NCBI RefSeq assembly: GCF_002355335.1
Contig: NZ_AP014946.1
Span: 3,797,501-3,861,500, forward strand
Source: Variibacter gotjawalensis
Lineage (GTDB): Bacteria; Pseudomonadota; Alphaproteobacteria; Rhizobiales; Xanthobacteraceae
DNA length: 64,000 nucleotides
Direction of reading: 5' to 3'
Positions 1-7,973 of the stretch are shown here, one piece after another. The notes beneath the pieces are model-generated. The model saw nothing but the letters and a program-made list of their open reading frames with translations, searched no databases and had not been told where the DNA came from. Positions within the stretch are counted from its first letter, which is position 1, and each line of letters begins with the position of its first letter. Position numbers and translations under genes: made by a program.

Positions 1-2
1 TG

Positions 3-617
3 CTGATGGCCGTGTGGGTCAACGACCGCCTGCCCGGCCGTACCTTCGCGCGCATGGCCTACTTTACGCCGACGATCTTGCCGATGATCGCAGTCGCCAA
101 CATTTGGCTGTTCTTCTTCACGCCGCAATACGGTCTGCTCGAGCAAATCCTCGGCGCGCTCGGCTTCGGTGCGACCAACTGGCTCGGCTCGAAAGACACG
201 GCGCTGTGGGCCGTGACAGTTGTCGCGATCTGGAAGGAGGCCGGCTTCTTCATGATCTTCTACCTCGCAGCGCTGCAGAGCATCTCGCCGACGCTCGCCG
301 AAGCCGCGTCGCTCGAAGGCGCATCGCGCTGGACCTATTTCCGCCGCGTCCAATTCCCGCTGCTGATGCCGACGACGCTGTTCGTTCTCATCAACGCGGT
401 GATCAACGCCTTCCGCATGGTCGACCACATCATCGTCATGACGCGCGGCGGACCGGACAACGCGACCTCGCTGCTGCTCTTCTACATCTACCAAGTCGGC
501 TTCAGCTTCTGGGATACGGCTTACGCAGCAGCGCTGACGATCGTGCTGCTCGCCATGCTCGCGCTGATCGCGTTCATCCAATACGGCTGGCTCGAACGGC
601 GGGTGCACTACCGATGA
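3..617 (+). CDS. Sugar/glycerol-phosphate ABC transporter permease, UgpA/MalF type (5' end outside window)
   Basis: Inner-membrane permease subunit of a binding-protein-dependent carbohydrate importer. The reading frame is open to the left edge, so the first part is missing; 204 residues remain. Hydrophobic segments alternate with the cytoplasmic EAA loop, seen as EAASLEGASRWTYFRRVQFP, the conserved contact site for the ATPase. The C-terminal half, with the RGGPDNAT segment, resembles the UgpA/LacF class. Its TGA overlaps the ATG of the second permease, so the two are translationally coupled. The substrate cannot be read from the sequence; sn-glycerol-3-phosphate or another sugar is possible. 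The ATG at 6 is internal to the gene and is not a believable start. Confidence 0.88.
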   Translation: MMAVWVNDRLPGRTFARMAYFTPTILPMIAVANIWLFFFTPQYGLLEQILGALGFGATNWLGSKDTALWAVTVVAIWKEAGFFMIFYLAALQSISPTLAEAASLEGASRWTYFRRVQFPLLMPTTLFVLINAVINAFRMVDHIIVMTRGGPDNATSLLLFYIYQVGFSFWDTAYAAALTIVLLAMLALIAFIQYGWLERRVHYR

Positions 618-1453
618 GCCAGACGCCGCACGATCCCTACGCGCCGAAAGGCTTCGCCCGTGTGCTCGAAACCGGCGGCGCATGGCTGCTCGCGCTGCTG
701 TGGATTCTCCCGCTCGCCTTTGCGTTCTGGGCCGCGTTCCATCCGCCCGAATTCGCCACGCGCTTCACGCTGACGGCGCCGCTCACGTTCGAGAACTTCA
801 CGCGCGCCTGGGTGGCCGCGCCTTTCGCGCGTTACTTCCTCAACACGATCCTGCTCGTCACGATGATCTTCGTCTCGCAGATCATTCTCTGCACGCTCGC
901 GGCTTACGCCTTCGCGCGCTTCGAATTTCCGGGGCGCGGCATCGCTTTCGCGCTCGTCCTCGCGCAATTGATGATCATGCCGGACGTTCTCATCGTCGAG
1001 AATTACCGCACGATGAGCGCGCTCTCGCTGGTCGATACGCTGCCCGGCATCGCGCTGCCCTACGTCGCCTCGGCCTTCGGCATCTTTCTGCTGCGGCAAA
1101 CCTTCCGCACCGTGCCGAAGGAGCTCGACGATGCGGCCCGTGTCGAAGGCGCAAATGCATTGCAGGTTCTGATGAAGGTCTATGTGCCGCTCGCGCGCCC
1201 GATCTACATCGCTTACGGCCTCGTGTCGGTCTCGTATCACTGGAACAACTTTCTCTGGCCGCTGATCATCACGAACTCGGTGGAGGCGCGGCCGCTCACG
1301 GTCGGCCTGCAGGTCTTCTCGTCCGGTGATCAAGGCGTCGACTGGTCGGTGATCTGCGCCGCAACGCTGCTGACATCCGGCCCGCTCCTGATCGGCTTCC
1401 TGATGTTCCAGCGCCAATTCGTGCAGAGCTTCATGCGCGCGGGGATCCGTTGA
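614..1453 (+). CDS. Sugar/glycerol-phosphate ABC transporter permease, UgpE/MalG type
   Basis: Second inner-membrane permease of the importer, 279 residues, the usual length for the MalG/UgpE family. It starts MSQTPHDPYAPKG at an ATG that overlaps the stop of the upstream permease. An N-terminal transmembrane helix is followed by a periplasmic loop (FHPPEFATRFTLTAPLTFENF), typical of MalG-like subunits, and by five more hydrophobic segments. The EAA loop appears as ELDDAARVEGANALQVLMKV. A longer open frame upstream of 614 is only a shadow of the first permease. The gene is coupled by a TTGA overlap to the phosphatase-fold gene downstream, so that enzyme probably acts on material brought in by this importer (inference). 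Confidence 0.9.
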   Translation: MSQTPHDPYAPKGFARVLETGGAWLLALLWILPLAFAFWAAFHPPEFATRFTLTAPLTFENFTRAWVAAPFARYFLNTILLVTMIFVSQIILCTLAAYAFARFEFPGRGIAFALVLAQLMIMPDVLIVENYRTMSALSLVDTLPGIALPYVASAFGIFLLRQTFRTVPKELDDAARVEGANALQVLMKVYVPLARPIYIAYGLVSVSYHWNNFLWPLIITNSVEARPLTVGLQVFSSGDQGVDWSVICAATLLTSGPLLIGFLMFQRQFVQSFMRAGIR

Positions 1454-2292
1454 GCATTCGCGTTCTTACCTGGAACATCCAGTGGGGCCGCGGCATGGAC
1501 GGCATCACGGATCTCAAGCGCATCGTCGAACACGCGCGCCAAATGGGCGATCCCGATATCTTGTGCTTTCAGGAAGTCTCCGCGCATATGCCGGATCTTG
1601 CGGACACCAACGGTGCCGATCAATTTGCCGAGCTCGCGGCGTTACTACCGCAACACACCGCGATCGCCGGAACCCCGCTGGAGATTTTCGATCCGCACGG
1701 CAAGCCACGCCGCTTCGGCAATGCGATCTTCTCGCGCTTGCCCGTGCGGCAGGTTCTCCGCCATACGCTGCCGTGGATTCCGGACGGCGAGCGCAACATG
1801 CCGCGCGGCTTGATCGAGGCGACCGTGATTGCCCCGTTCGGCCTGCTGCGCGTGATGACGACGCATCTCGAATACTTCTCGGCCGAAGCGCGCGCCGCGC
1901 AGGTCGACGCGATCCGCACGATCCATGCCGCCGCCTACATGCGGTCGAAGTCGCCACCAGACGAAGGCAAAGGCCCGTACGAACCGACGCCGCGCCCTGC
2001 CGCCGCGCTCCTGATGGGCGACTTCAACATGCCGCCCTCGCATCCGACCAAGCGGCGGATTTCCGATAAGCACGACAACGGCGCACCGCGCTTGATCGAT
2101 GCGTGGAACGCGGCGCACGAACCCGAACCGCATCCGCACTCGTTCTGCATCACCGATCAGACCTACGGCCAGCCGCATTGCTGCGACTTCATGTTCGTCA
2201 GCGAAGGCCTGACGCACCGCATCGTTGAGATCGCATACGATACCGAAACACGCCTCTCGGATCATCAGCCCGTATTGCTGACGCTCGAATAG
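1450..2292 (+). CDS. Endonuclease/exonuclease/phosphatase-fold metal-dependent hydrolase
   Basis: A 280-residue protein of the EEP (DNase I-like) superfamily. Recognisable elements are N-terminal VLTWNIQWGRG, the metal-binding glutamate in FQEVS, GNAIFSRLP, the central TTHLEYFS, the ALLMGDFNMPP motif, and C-terminal LSDHQPVLLTLE with the catalytic Asp-His pair. Family members cleave phosphodiester bonds in nucleic acids, inositol phosphates, sphingomyelin or glycerophosphodiesters. No signal peptide is evident, so it is probably cytoplasmic. It starts at TTG overlapping the permease stop (TTGA), making it the last gene of the importer operon; a role in hydrolysing an imported phosphodiester is an inference. 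It converges on hipA with a six-base gap. Confidence 0.82.
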   Translation: MSIRVLTWNIQWGRGMDGITDLKRIVEHARQMGDPDILCFQEVSAHMPDLADTNGADQFAELAALLPQHTAIAGTPLEIFDPHGKPRRFGNAIFSRLPVRQVLRHTLPWIPDGERNMPRGLIEATVIAPFGLLRVMTTHLEYFSAEARAAQVDAIRTIHAAAYMRSKSPPDEGKGPYEPTPRPAAALLMGDFNMPPSHPTKRRISDKHDNGAPRLIDAWNAAHEPEPHPHSFCITDQTYGQPHCCDFMFVSEGLTHRIVEIAYDTETRLSDHQPVLLTLE

Positions 2293-2298
2293 CGCGCG

Positions 2299-3582
2299 CT
2301 ATTCCTCGTCCGGCATCAGATCTGCGATATCCGACGGTGCGCCGTCGAACGCGAACGGATTGAGGAACTGCCGGCGCCACATCAGGCTGCGGTCGACCTC
2401 GTTCATATCGGCCTCATCGCACAGCGCCGGCCAGCGATCGCGGATCACGCGCACCTGATGCCCAATGATTTCCTTCGCTTCCTTCACGGAAAGCAGGAAA
2501 TTCGGCGCGGCTTTCAAGCACACCGATATCTGACTCAGTGACTCGTTGCCGACAATCAGCATCGATTGGCTAGCCTCGCCGCCTGACCGCATCTGCGGAC
2601 ACACGTCGTAAGCCGGCGTGAGCGTCAGCGCCTCGCCGTCCCAAAACGCCGCGTGATTGCGCGCGTGATCGTCCGTGTTCCCGCACAAGATATTGAACAC
2701 GAGCCGGGCGAACAGCTCGCGCAGCGTCGCCTTCGGCTGCGTGAAACGATGACGGATGATCGTGCCGAGATTCTCGTAGCTCGCATAGCGCGCCATCATC
2801 TCGTCGAGTTCGAGCAGCGTCAGCGCCGACACGAACGCCTTGCGAATCCAGCCCTGCCCGTCCCGCTGGCGGTCGAAGCGCTCGATCAACAAGATGTCCT
2901 TGCCGGCGATATGCTCGATCTGCACCGGCGCAACGTTGAGTCCCGCCTCAGCGGCAAGCCGCATCGCGACATATTCGCCCTTCACGACGCTGTAGACGTC
3001 CTGCTGCGACGAAAACTTCGCGACGAACTTGCGCGAGTTGCTCTCGATCATCGCCTTCGGCCGCGCGCCACCGATCGAACTGCCGTGCAGCAGCGCCTGA
3101 TCGAGTTCGTCGCTGAGCAGCACGCCCTGCTCGACGCGTTCGACCGCGCCGAGCAGTTCGTTCAGCGTCGATGTCGCGGTGCGCGGAATATACGTCGTTG
3201 CCGAGCGCTGGAAGTCGATCGCACCCGCGCGGTCGGAGCCGGACTCGAGCAGATACGTCATCTCGTCGAGCTGATCCGTGTCGATATCGTGCCGCTTCGC
3301 GCCGAGCTGACGATTGATGATGACGCGGCGTCCCCACGCATCCGGCGATGCATCGCGCAAGCAGCTCGGCATCTTCAGACCGTTGAGCAGCGGCAACGTG
3401 CCGGATTCGAGCGGAAGCTCCGGTGCATAGATCGGAATCGCGTTGACGCGCGTCAGATAGCTGCGGCCATAGTTGAACATCAGCTCGCCGTCGACCGCAT
3501 GCAGGCGGCCGGCAACCACCGGCGAAGTCTCGCCGGGGAGCCAAAACCAGACGAATGCTTCCGTGTAGCCCTCAGAAGTCAT
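2299..3582 (-). CDS. hipA: HipA-family serine/threonine kinase toxin
   Basis: Toxin of a type II toxin-antitoxin pair; known HipA kinases phosphorylate aminoacyl-tRNA synthetases and cause growth arrest. The 427-residue protein contains the HipA N-terminal subdomain 1, the glycine-rich P-loop-like segment GSSIGGARPKA (about 167-177), the catalytic loop GNTDDHARN (301-309) and the metal-binding PAYD (323-326). The kinase core therefore looks intact. The chosen ATG at 3582 lies inside the end of the antitoxin gene (11-base overlap), the normal hipBA arrangement; a longer frame reaching 3774 overlaps hipB too deeply. The last codon and stop form a palindrome with the end of the convergent hydrolase gene. 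Confidence 0.9.
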   Translation of the reverse strand: MTSEGYTEAFVWFWLPGETSPVVAGRLHAVDGELMFNYGRSYLTRVNAIPIYAPELPLESGTLPLLNGLKMPSCLRDASPDAWGRRVIINRQLGAKRHDIDTDQLDEMTYLLESGSDRAGAIDFQRSATTYIPRTATSTLNELLGAVERVEQGVLLSDELDQALLHGSSIGGARPKAMIESNSRKFVAKFSSQQDVYSVVKGEYVAMRLAAEAGLNVAPVQIEHIAGKDILLIERFDRQRDGQGWIRKAFVSALTLLELDEMMARYASYENLGTIIRHRFTQPKATLRELFARLVFNILCGNTDDHARNHAAFWDGEALTLTPAYDVCPQMRSGGEASQSMLIVGNESLSQISVCLKAAPNFLLSVKEAKEIIGHQVRVIRDRWPALCDEADMNEVDRSLMWRRQFLNPFAFDGAPSDIADLMPDEE

Positions 3583-3910
3583 CTTGCGTCTCGATCTTTC
3601 GTGCGCGCACGGACTTCGGCAACAACGCCAGCGTCGCAGCGTTCCCATGCAGCGCGTAGGCGATGCCGGCCTGATCGGTGCCGAACAGGTTGACGCCGGC
3701 GACCGCCGCGACCTCGAAGGCCGCGCCGATCGAAGAACCGAGGTCGCCCTTTTCGATACGCTGGACGAGGCCACGCGAAACTCCGGCCCGCTCTGCGAGC
3801 TCGGCGGCCGTCATTTTGCGGTCGATCCGGCCACGGCGGATCAGCTGCCCGAGCAGAGCAACCGCATCCTGACTATATTGCGACGATGCGCGGGTGATGG
3901 GCTTGGCCAT
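3572..3910 (-). CDS. hipB: HipB-family antitoxin, XRE-type repressor
   Basis: 112-residue DNA-binding antitoxin. An XRE helix-turn-helix is visible around residues 25-70 (MTAAELAERAGVSRGLVQRIEKGD). In the family HipB binds HipA, neutralises it and represses the operon cooperatively with it. The C-terminal tail (KSVRARKIETQDDF) would be the flexible toxin-contacting or protease-sensitive end (inference). The gene precedes hipA with an 11-base overlap. Four near-palindromic 16-base repeats lie just upstream, the first only three bases before the start codon, which suggests tight autoregulation. Confidence 0.88.
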   Translation of the reverse strand: MAKPITRASSQYSQDAVALLGQLIRRGRIDRKMTAAELAERAGVSRGLVQRIEKGDLGSSIGAAFEVAAVAGVNLFGTDQAGIAYALHGNAATLALLPKSVRARKIETQDDF

Positions 3911-3913
3911 GAC

Positions 3914-4041
3914 GCTCTACAAATAGCTCACGTGACATTGTTATGAGCTATTTATAGATCAAATCGTAGGACCGCAAGTCTAGATCGTCAAAATGGTCTA
4001 CAAATAGACCACAAATATTCTTTACGCTCTATTTAAAGACC
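3914..4041. promoter_or_regulatory. hipBA promoter region with four 16-base operator-like palindromes
   Basis: Four related dyads of the form GNTCTA-NNNN-TAGANC are seen at 3914-3929 (GCTCTACAAATAGCTC), 3945-3960 (GAGCTATTTATAGATC), 3995-4010 (GGTCTACAAATAGACC, perfect) and 4026-4041 (GCTCTATTTAAAGACC). Within each pair the sites are 31 bases apart, about three helical turns, so bound dimers would sit on the same face. E. coli hipBA also has four operators, though with a different sequence. Binding by this HipB is an inference from position and symmetry. The stretch is clearly AT-richer than its surroundings, as expected for a promoter. Confidence 0.75.
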
Positions 4042-4071
4042 AAAAATGGTGCATTCAGACACCACTGCAGG

Positions 4072-5367
4072 TCAAATCTCCATCGCATCGCGCTGCCGAT
4101 ACTCGATCAGCTTCAACGGCGCGATCCGGCGCGAAAAGGCATGGAAGGGGATCGGCGCCGGCTCGCTGAACGGCAGCGCTAGCTGCTCGTCCGGCGCGCC
4201 CTCCACCGCCTTGGCGAATTCCCGACCAAGCGCGACCGACATCGCCACGGCCCTGCCGTTGCACCCCGCCCAGGCGAAACCGTTCGGCCCGAGCTTATGC
4301 ATGCGCGGCATCCAATCCGGCGTCAGCCCCACATAACCGTTCCAGACGTAGTCGAACGTCACATCGCCGATCTGCGGCCAGAGCTTTTGCAGCCGCCCGG
4401 CCAGCAGCTTCTTCAAACGCTCGGCGCGATTGAACGGCGAAAGCAGAATGCCGCCCGTGACCAGCCGGTTCCGTTTGTCGTAACGGCCGAAGTAAAGCTC
4501 CGCATGCGTGTCCGACATTGCTTGCCGGCCGGGGATGATCGTCTTGCGCACGTTGTCCGACAGAGGCTGCGTTGCCATCTGCCACGACAGCACCGGCACG
4601 ACTTCATGCGCGATCTTCGGCGCGAGCGAGGAGAACTCCCCCGTATACGCATTCGTCGCCAAGACGAGCGAGCGCGCCGACACTTCCCCGCCAGTGGTCT
4701 TGACCACCCAGCGATCGCCGCGCCGCTCGAAGCTATCGACCGGCGAGCGCGCATAGATCACGCCGCCGGCCGCGAGCACCGCACGCGCCAAACCGCGCGT
4801 CAGCGCCAACGGATTGATGTGCCCGCCGGTGCGATTCCAGAAGCCACCGTACCAAGCGTCCGAGCCCAGCATGTCGCGCACCTGCTCGCGCGACAGCATC
4901 TCGACGGGTGCGCCGTATTTGCCCCACTGCTTGACGCGGCGCTCCGCGATCTTAATGCGGCCCGGTGTGTGCACGGGCTGCACCCAGCCGTTCTGTTCCG
5001 CTTCGGCATCGATGTCGTAGCGGCGCGCGAGATCGAAAAGATAATCCGCGCTATCGCGGATGAGAGTCACGAGTCGTTCCCCACCCGCGCCGTAACGCGC
5101 GACAATGTCCTCCGGGTCCGGCTTCGACAGCGTCGGAATGACTTGCCCGTTGTTGCGACCGGAGGCGCCCCAACCGGGCTCCTGCGCCTCGATCACCGTG
5201 ACGCCGATGCCCTTTTCGCGCAGATGCAGCGCGGTCGAAAGACCCGTGAAACCGGCGCCGATAACGACGACATCCGCGGTCTGGCTGCCGGCAAGCGCGG
5301 TCAGTTCCGGTCCCGCCGCCGTCACCGCGGCCCACAGCGAAGGCGGCCACTCGACGCTTTCAGTCAT
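4072..5367 (-). CDS. FAD-dependent amine/amino-acid oxidase (DAO family, PuuB-like)
   Basis: 431-residue flavoprotein of the D-amino-acid oxidase superfamily. The dinucleotide-binding fingerprint VVVIGAGFTGLSTALHLREKG lies near residues 32-52, followed by the family segment PGWGASGRNNGQV. The C-terminal part contains WNGYVGLTPDWMPRMHKLGPN and a second FAD-contacting GCNGRAVAMS. The overall pattern resembles gamma-glutamylputrescine oxidase and related sarcosine/glycine oxidases, which deaminate substrates to aldehyde, ammonia and hydrogen peroxide; the substrate here is not determined. The start at 5367 (MTESVEWPPS) has GAGAAG upstream; an in-frame start at 5412 is possible. It is transcribed away from the VOC gene and peptide importer, with about 100 bases between the divergent starts. 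Confidence 0.82.
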   Translation of the reverse strand: MTESVEWPPSLWAAVTAAGPELTALAGSQTADVVVIGAGFTGLSTALHLREKGIGVTVIEAQEPGWGASGRNNGQVIPTLSKPDPEDIVARYGAGGERLVTLIRDSADYLFDLARRYDIDAEAEQNGWVQPVHTPGRIKIAERRVKQWGKYGAPVEMLSREQVRDMLGSDAWYGGFWNRTGGHINPLALTRGLARAVLAAGGVIYARSPVDSFERRGDRWVVKTTGGEVSARSLVLATNAYTGEFSSLAPKIAHEVVPVLSWQMATQPLSDNVRKTIIPGRQAMSDTHAELYFGRYDKRNRLVTGGILLSPFNRAERLKKLLAGRLQKLWPQIGDVTFDYVWNGYVGLTPDWMPRMHKLGPNGFAWAGCNGRAVAMSVALGREFAKAVEGAPDEQLALPFSEPAPIPFHAFSRRIAPLKLIEYRQRDAMEI

Positions 5368-5464
5368 CACATCTTCTCGATAGGTGTTTTCACTGGCCTC
5401 AAGACGTAGCATGTTGCTGAGAACAACGCACCGCCGGTTGGCGAGCGATAAGAAGAGGTGACGG

Positions 5465-6328
5465 ATGGCGCTTCAGAATATCGTCGGGGTCGATCACGTG
5501 GTCGTGCTCACGCGCGATCTCGACGCGGCGGCGAAGAATTGGCAGCGCCTCGGCTTCACGCTATCGCCGCGCGGAACGCACAGCGCACATCTCGGCTCCG
5601 GCAACTACACGATCATGCTTGATCCGGACTACATCGAGCTCCTCGGCATTCTGACACCAACCGAACACAACGCGCCGAGTAGAGCTTATCTCGATGAGCG
5701 CGGCGAAGGCTTGGAGCGCACTGCATTTACCGCGGTCGATGCCGAAAAGCTCGCGGCGGAAATCAAAGGCATCGGCTACGCCGCCGTCGGCCCGATCGAT
5801 TTCGGCCGACCCGTGACGCTTCCGTCCGGCGGCGAGACCGCCGCGAAATTCCGCGTCACGCAGTGGCCCGTGAGCGAAGCGCCGGCGGGCCTGCGTATCT
5901 TCGCGTGCCAGCATCTGACGCGCGAGGCCGTGTGGATTCCCGAGATCATGCATCACGCCAATACAGCGAAACACCTCGCGCGCATCGAAGTGCTCACGGA
6001 CAATCCGAAAGCCGACGCTGAACATATGGCGAAGCTGATCGATCGCGGCGCGCAGGAAGAAGCCGACGGCGCTGTCCGCGTCGAATCCGGCGGAGGCCGC
6101 GCGCCCTTCATCTTCCTGACGCGCAAGACGCTGGAAGCACGGCATCCCGGCGTCCCGCTCGACGGCATGCCGAAGAGCGGCGCGGTGTCGTTGATCCTCG
6201 TCGCAGGCGATCTTAACGCCGCGCAGAAAGCCATCGGCGCCGACGCCGTGAAGACCCCGCACGCCATCTGTGTTCCGCCGGCAAAAGCCAACGGAGTGCT
6301 TCTCGGCTTCATCGCTCCGCAAGACTGA
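5465..6328 (+). CDS. VOC-superfamily (glyoxalase-like domain) protein
   Basis: 287-residue protein opening with VGVDHVVVLTRDLDAAAKNWQRLGF, the beta-alpha-beta-beta-beta start of a vicinal oxygen chelate module with a candidate metal histidine, followed by YIELLGIL. The N-terminal half matches the glyoxalase_3-type domain; the second half (ARIEVLTDNPKADAEHM...) looks like a second, degenerate module. VOC enzymes are metal-dependent lyases, isomerases or dioxygenases; which reaction this one performs cannot be told. A GAGGTG-type ribosome site lies just before the ATG. It is the first gene of a plus-strand run leading into the peptide importer with 19 bases to the next gene, so it probably acts on an imported compound. 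Confidence 0.7.
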   Translation: MALQNIVGVDHVVVLTRDLDAAAKNWQRLGFTLSPRGTHSAHLGSGNYTIMLDPDYIELLGILTPTEHNAPSRAYLDERGEGLERTAFTAVDAEKLAAEIKGIGYAAVGPIDFGRPVTLPSGGETAAKFRVTQWPVSEAPAGLRIFACQHLTREAVWIPEIMHHANTAKHLARIEVLTDNPKADAEHMAKLIDRGAQEEADGAVRVESGGGRAPFIFLTRKTLEARHPGVPLDGMPKSGAVSLILVAGDLNAAQKAIGADAVKTPHAICVPPAKANGVLLGFIAPQD

Positions 6329-6347
6329 TTCTCGTTTGAGGTTTCCT

Positions 6348-7949
6348 ATGATGATTACTCGCCGCGCCGCGCTGCTCTCCGCCACCGCGCTCGCAACGAC
6401 CGCCGGATTGCCGGACTTGAGCTTTGCGCAGGACACGCCGCGCCGCGGCGGCGTCCTCACCGTGCACCTCAATTCGGAGCAACGCATTCTCAACCCGGCG
6501 CTGCGTGCCTCGACCGGCGTTTACATCGTCGCGTCGAAGATCATGGAGCCGCTGGTTGATCTTAAAGCCGACGGCAGCCCGGACCCGATGCTGGCGACCG
6601 AATGGTCGACGACGCCGGACGGCAAGGCGATCACGTTCAAGCTGCGCCAGGGCGTCACCTGGCACGACGGCAAGCCGTTTACCTCCGCGGACGTGCAATA
6701 CACCGCGATGGAGATGTGGAAGAAGCATCTCAACTACGGCACCACGCTGCAGCTTTATCTCGAAGCCGTCGACACGCCGGACAAATACACAGCCATCTTC
6801 CGCTACGCGCGCCCGATGCCGCTCGACCTTCTGCTGCGCGCCCTGCCGGACCTCGGCTACATCGCGCCGCGCCACATTTACGAGGGCACCAACGTCCTCG
6901 AAAATCCGGCGAACACCGCGCCGGTCGGCACCGGTCCGTTCAAGTTCGTGCAATACGAGCGCGGCCAGTTCATCATCGCGGAACGCAATCCGAAATATTG
7001 GCTCCAGGGTTTCCCATATCTCGATCGCGTCGTCTGGCGCTTCATCACCGACAAATCCGCCGCGACCGCAGCCATGGAAACCGGCGAAGTGCTGATGAGC
7101 AATTACTCCTCGCTGGCGCTCGCCGACATGGATCGCCTCAAGAAAGACGCGCGCTTTGAAGTCTCCAGCCGCGGCAACGAAGGCAACGCGAGCAACAACA
7201 CGATCGAGTTCAACTTCCGCCGCAAGGAACTCGCCGACATCCGCGTCCGCCGCGCGATCGTCCACGCGCTCGATATCCCATTCTTCTGCGAAAACTTCCT
7301 CTACGGATTCGGGAAGCGCGGCACCGGACCGATCCCGTCGTCATCGCAGGCCTTCTTCCCGAGCGAGCACGGCCCGCAATATCCGTTCGACCTCAAGAAG
7401 GCGAACGCATTGCTCGACGAAGCCGGCTATCCGAAAGGCCGCGACGGCACGCGCTTCTCGCTGCGTCTCGTGCCCGCGCCATGGGGCGAGGACATCGCGT
7501 TGTGGTCGACTTACATTCAGCAGGCGCTCACCGAAGTCGGCATCAAAATCGAGATCGTGCGCTACGACGCGGCCGGCTTCCTCACCAACGTCTACCGCGA
7601 ATGGAATTTCGATCTCGCGACCGGCTGGCACCAGTATCGCAACGATCCGGCAGTCTCGACGACGGTCTGGTATCGCTCCGGCAGCCCGAAAGGCGCGCCA
7701 TGGACGAACCAATGGGGCTGGCAGTCGGACGCCGTCGACAAAGTCATCGACGACGCGCAGAGCGAACTCGATCCGGCCAAGCGCAAGGCGCTTTACGGCG
7801 AGTTCGAAAAGCTCGTGAACACCGAAACGCCGCTCTGGATGGCGATCGAGCGTCAATTCATCTCGGTCACCAATAAGCGCCTGCGCAACCATCATAACAA
7901 TCCACGCTGGCCGTCGAGCCACTGGACCGACGTATGGCTCGCGCAGTGA
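6348..7949 (+). CDS. Oligopeptide/dipeptide-type ABC transporter substrate-binding protein
   Basis: Periplasmic solute receptor of the DppA/OppA family (SBP family 5), 533 residues from the ATG at 6348. The N-terminus MMITRRAALLSATALATTAG carries an arginine pair and hydrophobic stretch consistent with a Tat or Sec signal, with cleavage likely near SFAQD. Family segments include LAEWS-type LATEWSTTPDGKAITFKLRQGVTW..., GTGPFKFVQYERGQF, and VRRAIVHALD. It starts 19 bases after the VOC gene and is followed by two permeases and a fused ATPase. The ligand may be a peptide, amine or opine; it is not determined by the sequence. Confidence 0.9.
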   Translation: MMITRRAALLSATALATTAGLPDLSFAQDTPRRGGVLTVHLNSEQRILNPALRASTGVYIVASKIMEPLVDLKADGSPDPMLATEWSTTPDGKAITFKLRQGVTWHDGKPFTSADVQYTAMEMWKKHLNYGTTLQLYLEAVDTPDKYTAIFRYARPMPLDLLLRALPDLGYIAPRHIYEGTNVLENPANTAPVGTGPFKFVQYERGQFIIAERNPKYWLQGFPYLDRVVWRFITDKSAATAAMETGEVLMSNYSSLALADMDRLKKDARFEVSSRGNEGNASNNTIEFNFRRKELADIRVRRAIVHALDIPFFCENFLYGFGKRGTGPIPSSSQAFFPSEHGPQYPFDLKKANALLDEAGYPKGRDGTRFSLRLVPAPWGEDIALWSTYIQQALTEVGIKIEIVRYDAAGFLTNVYREWNFDLATGWHQYRNDPAVSTTVWYRSGSPKGAPWTNQWGWQSDAVDKVIDDAQSELDPAKRKALYGEFEKLVNTETPLWMAIERQFISVTNKRLRNHHNNPRWPSSHWTDVWLAQ

Positions 7950-7973
7950 TCGGCGCTTTGCTACGCTCGTAGC

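Noticed and set aside
2287-2302. Perfect 16-base palindrome GAATAGCGCGCTATTC at the meeting point of the hydrolase and hipA genes
   Set aside because: Formed by two convergent genes that both end Glu-stop (GAA TAG) around CGCG; no T-run, so neither terminator nor operator is supported.
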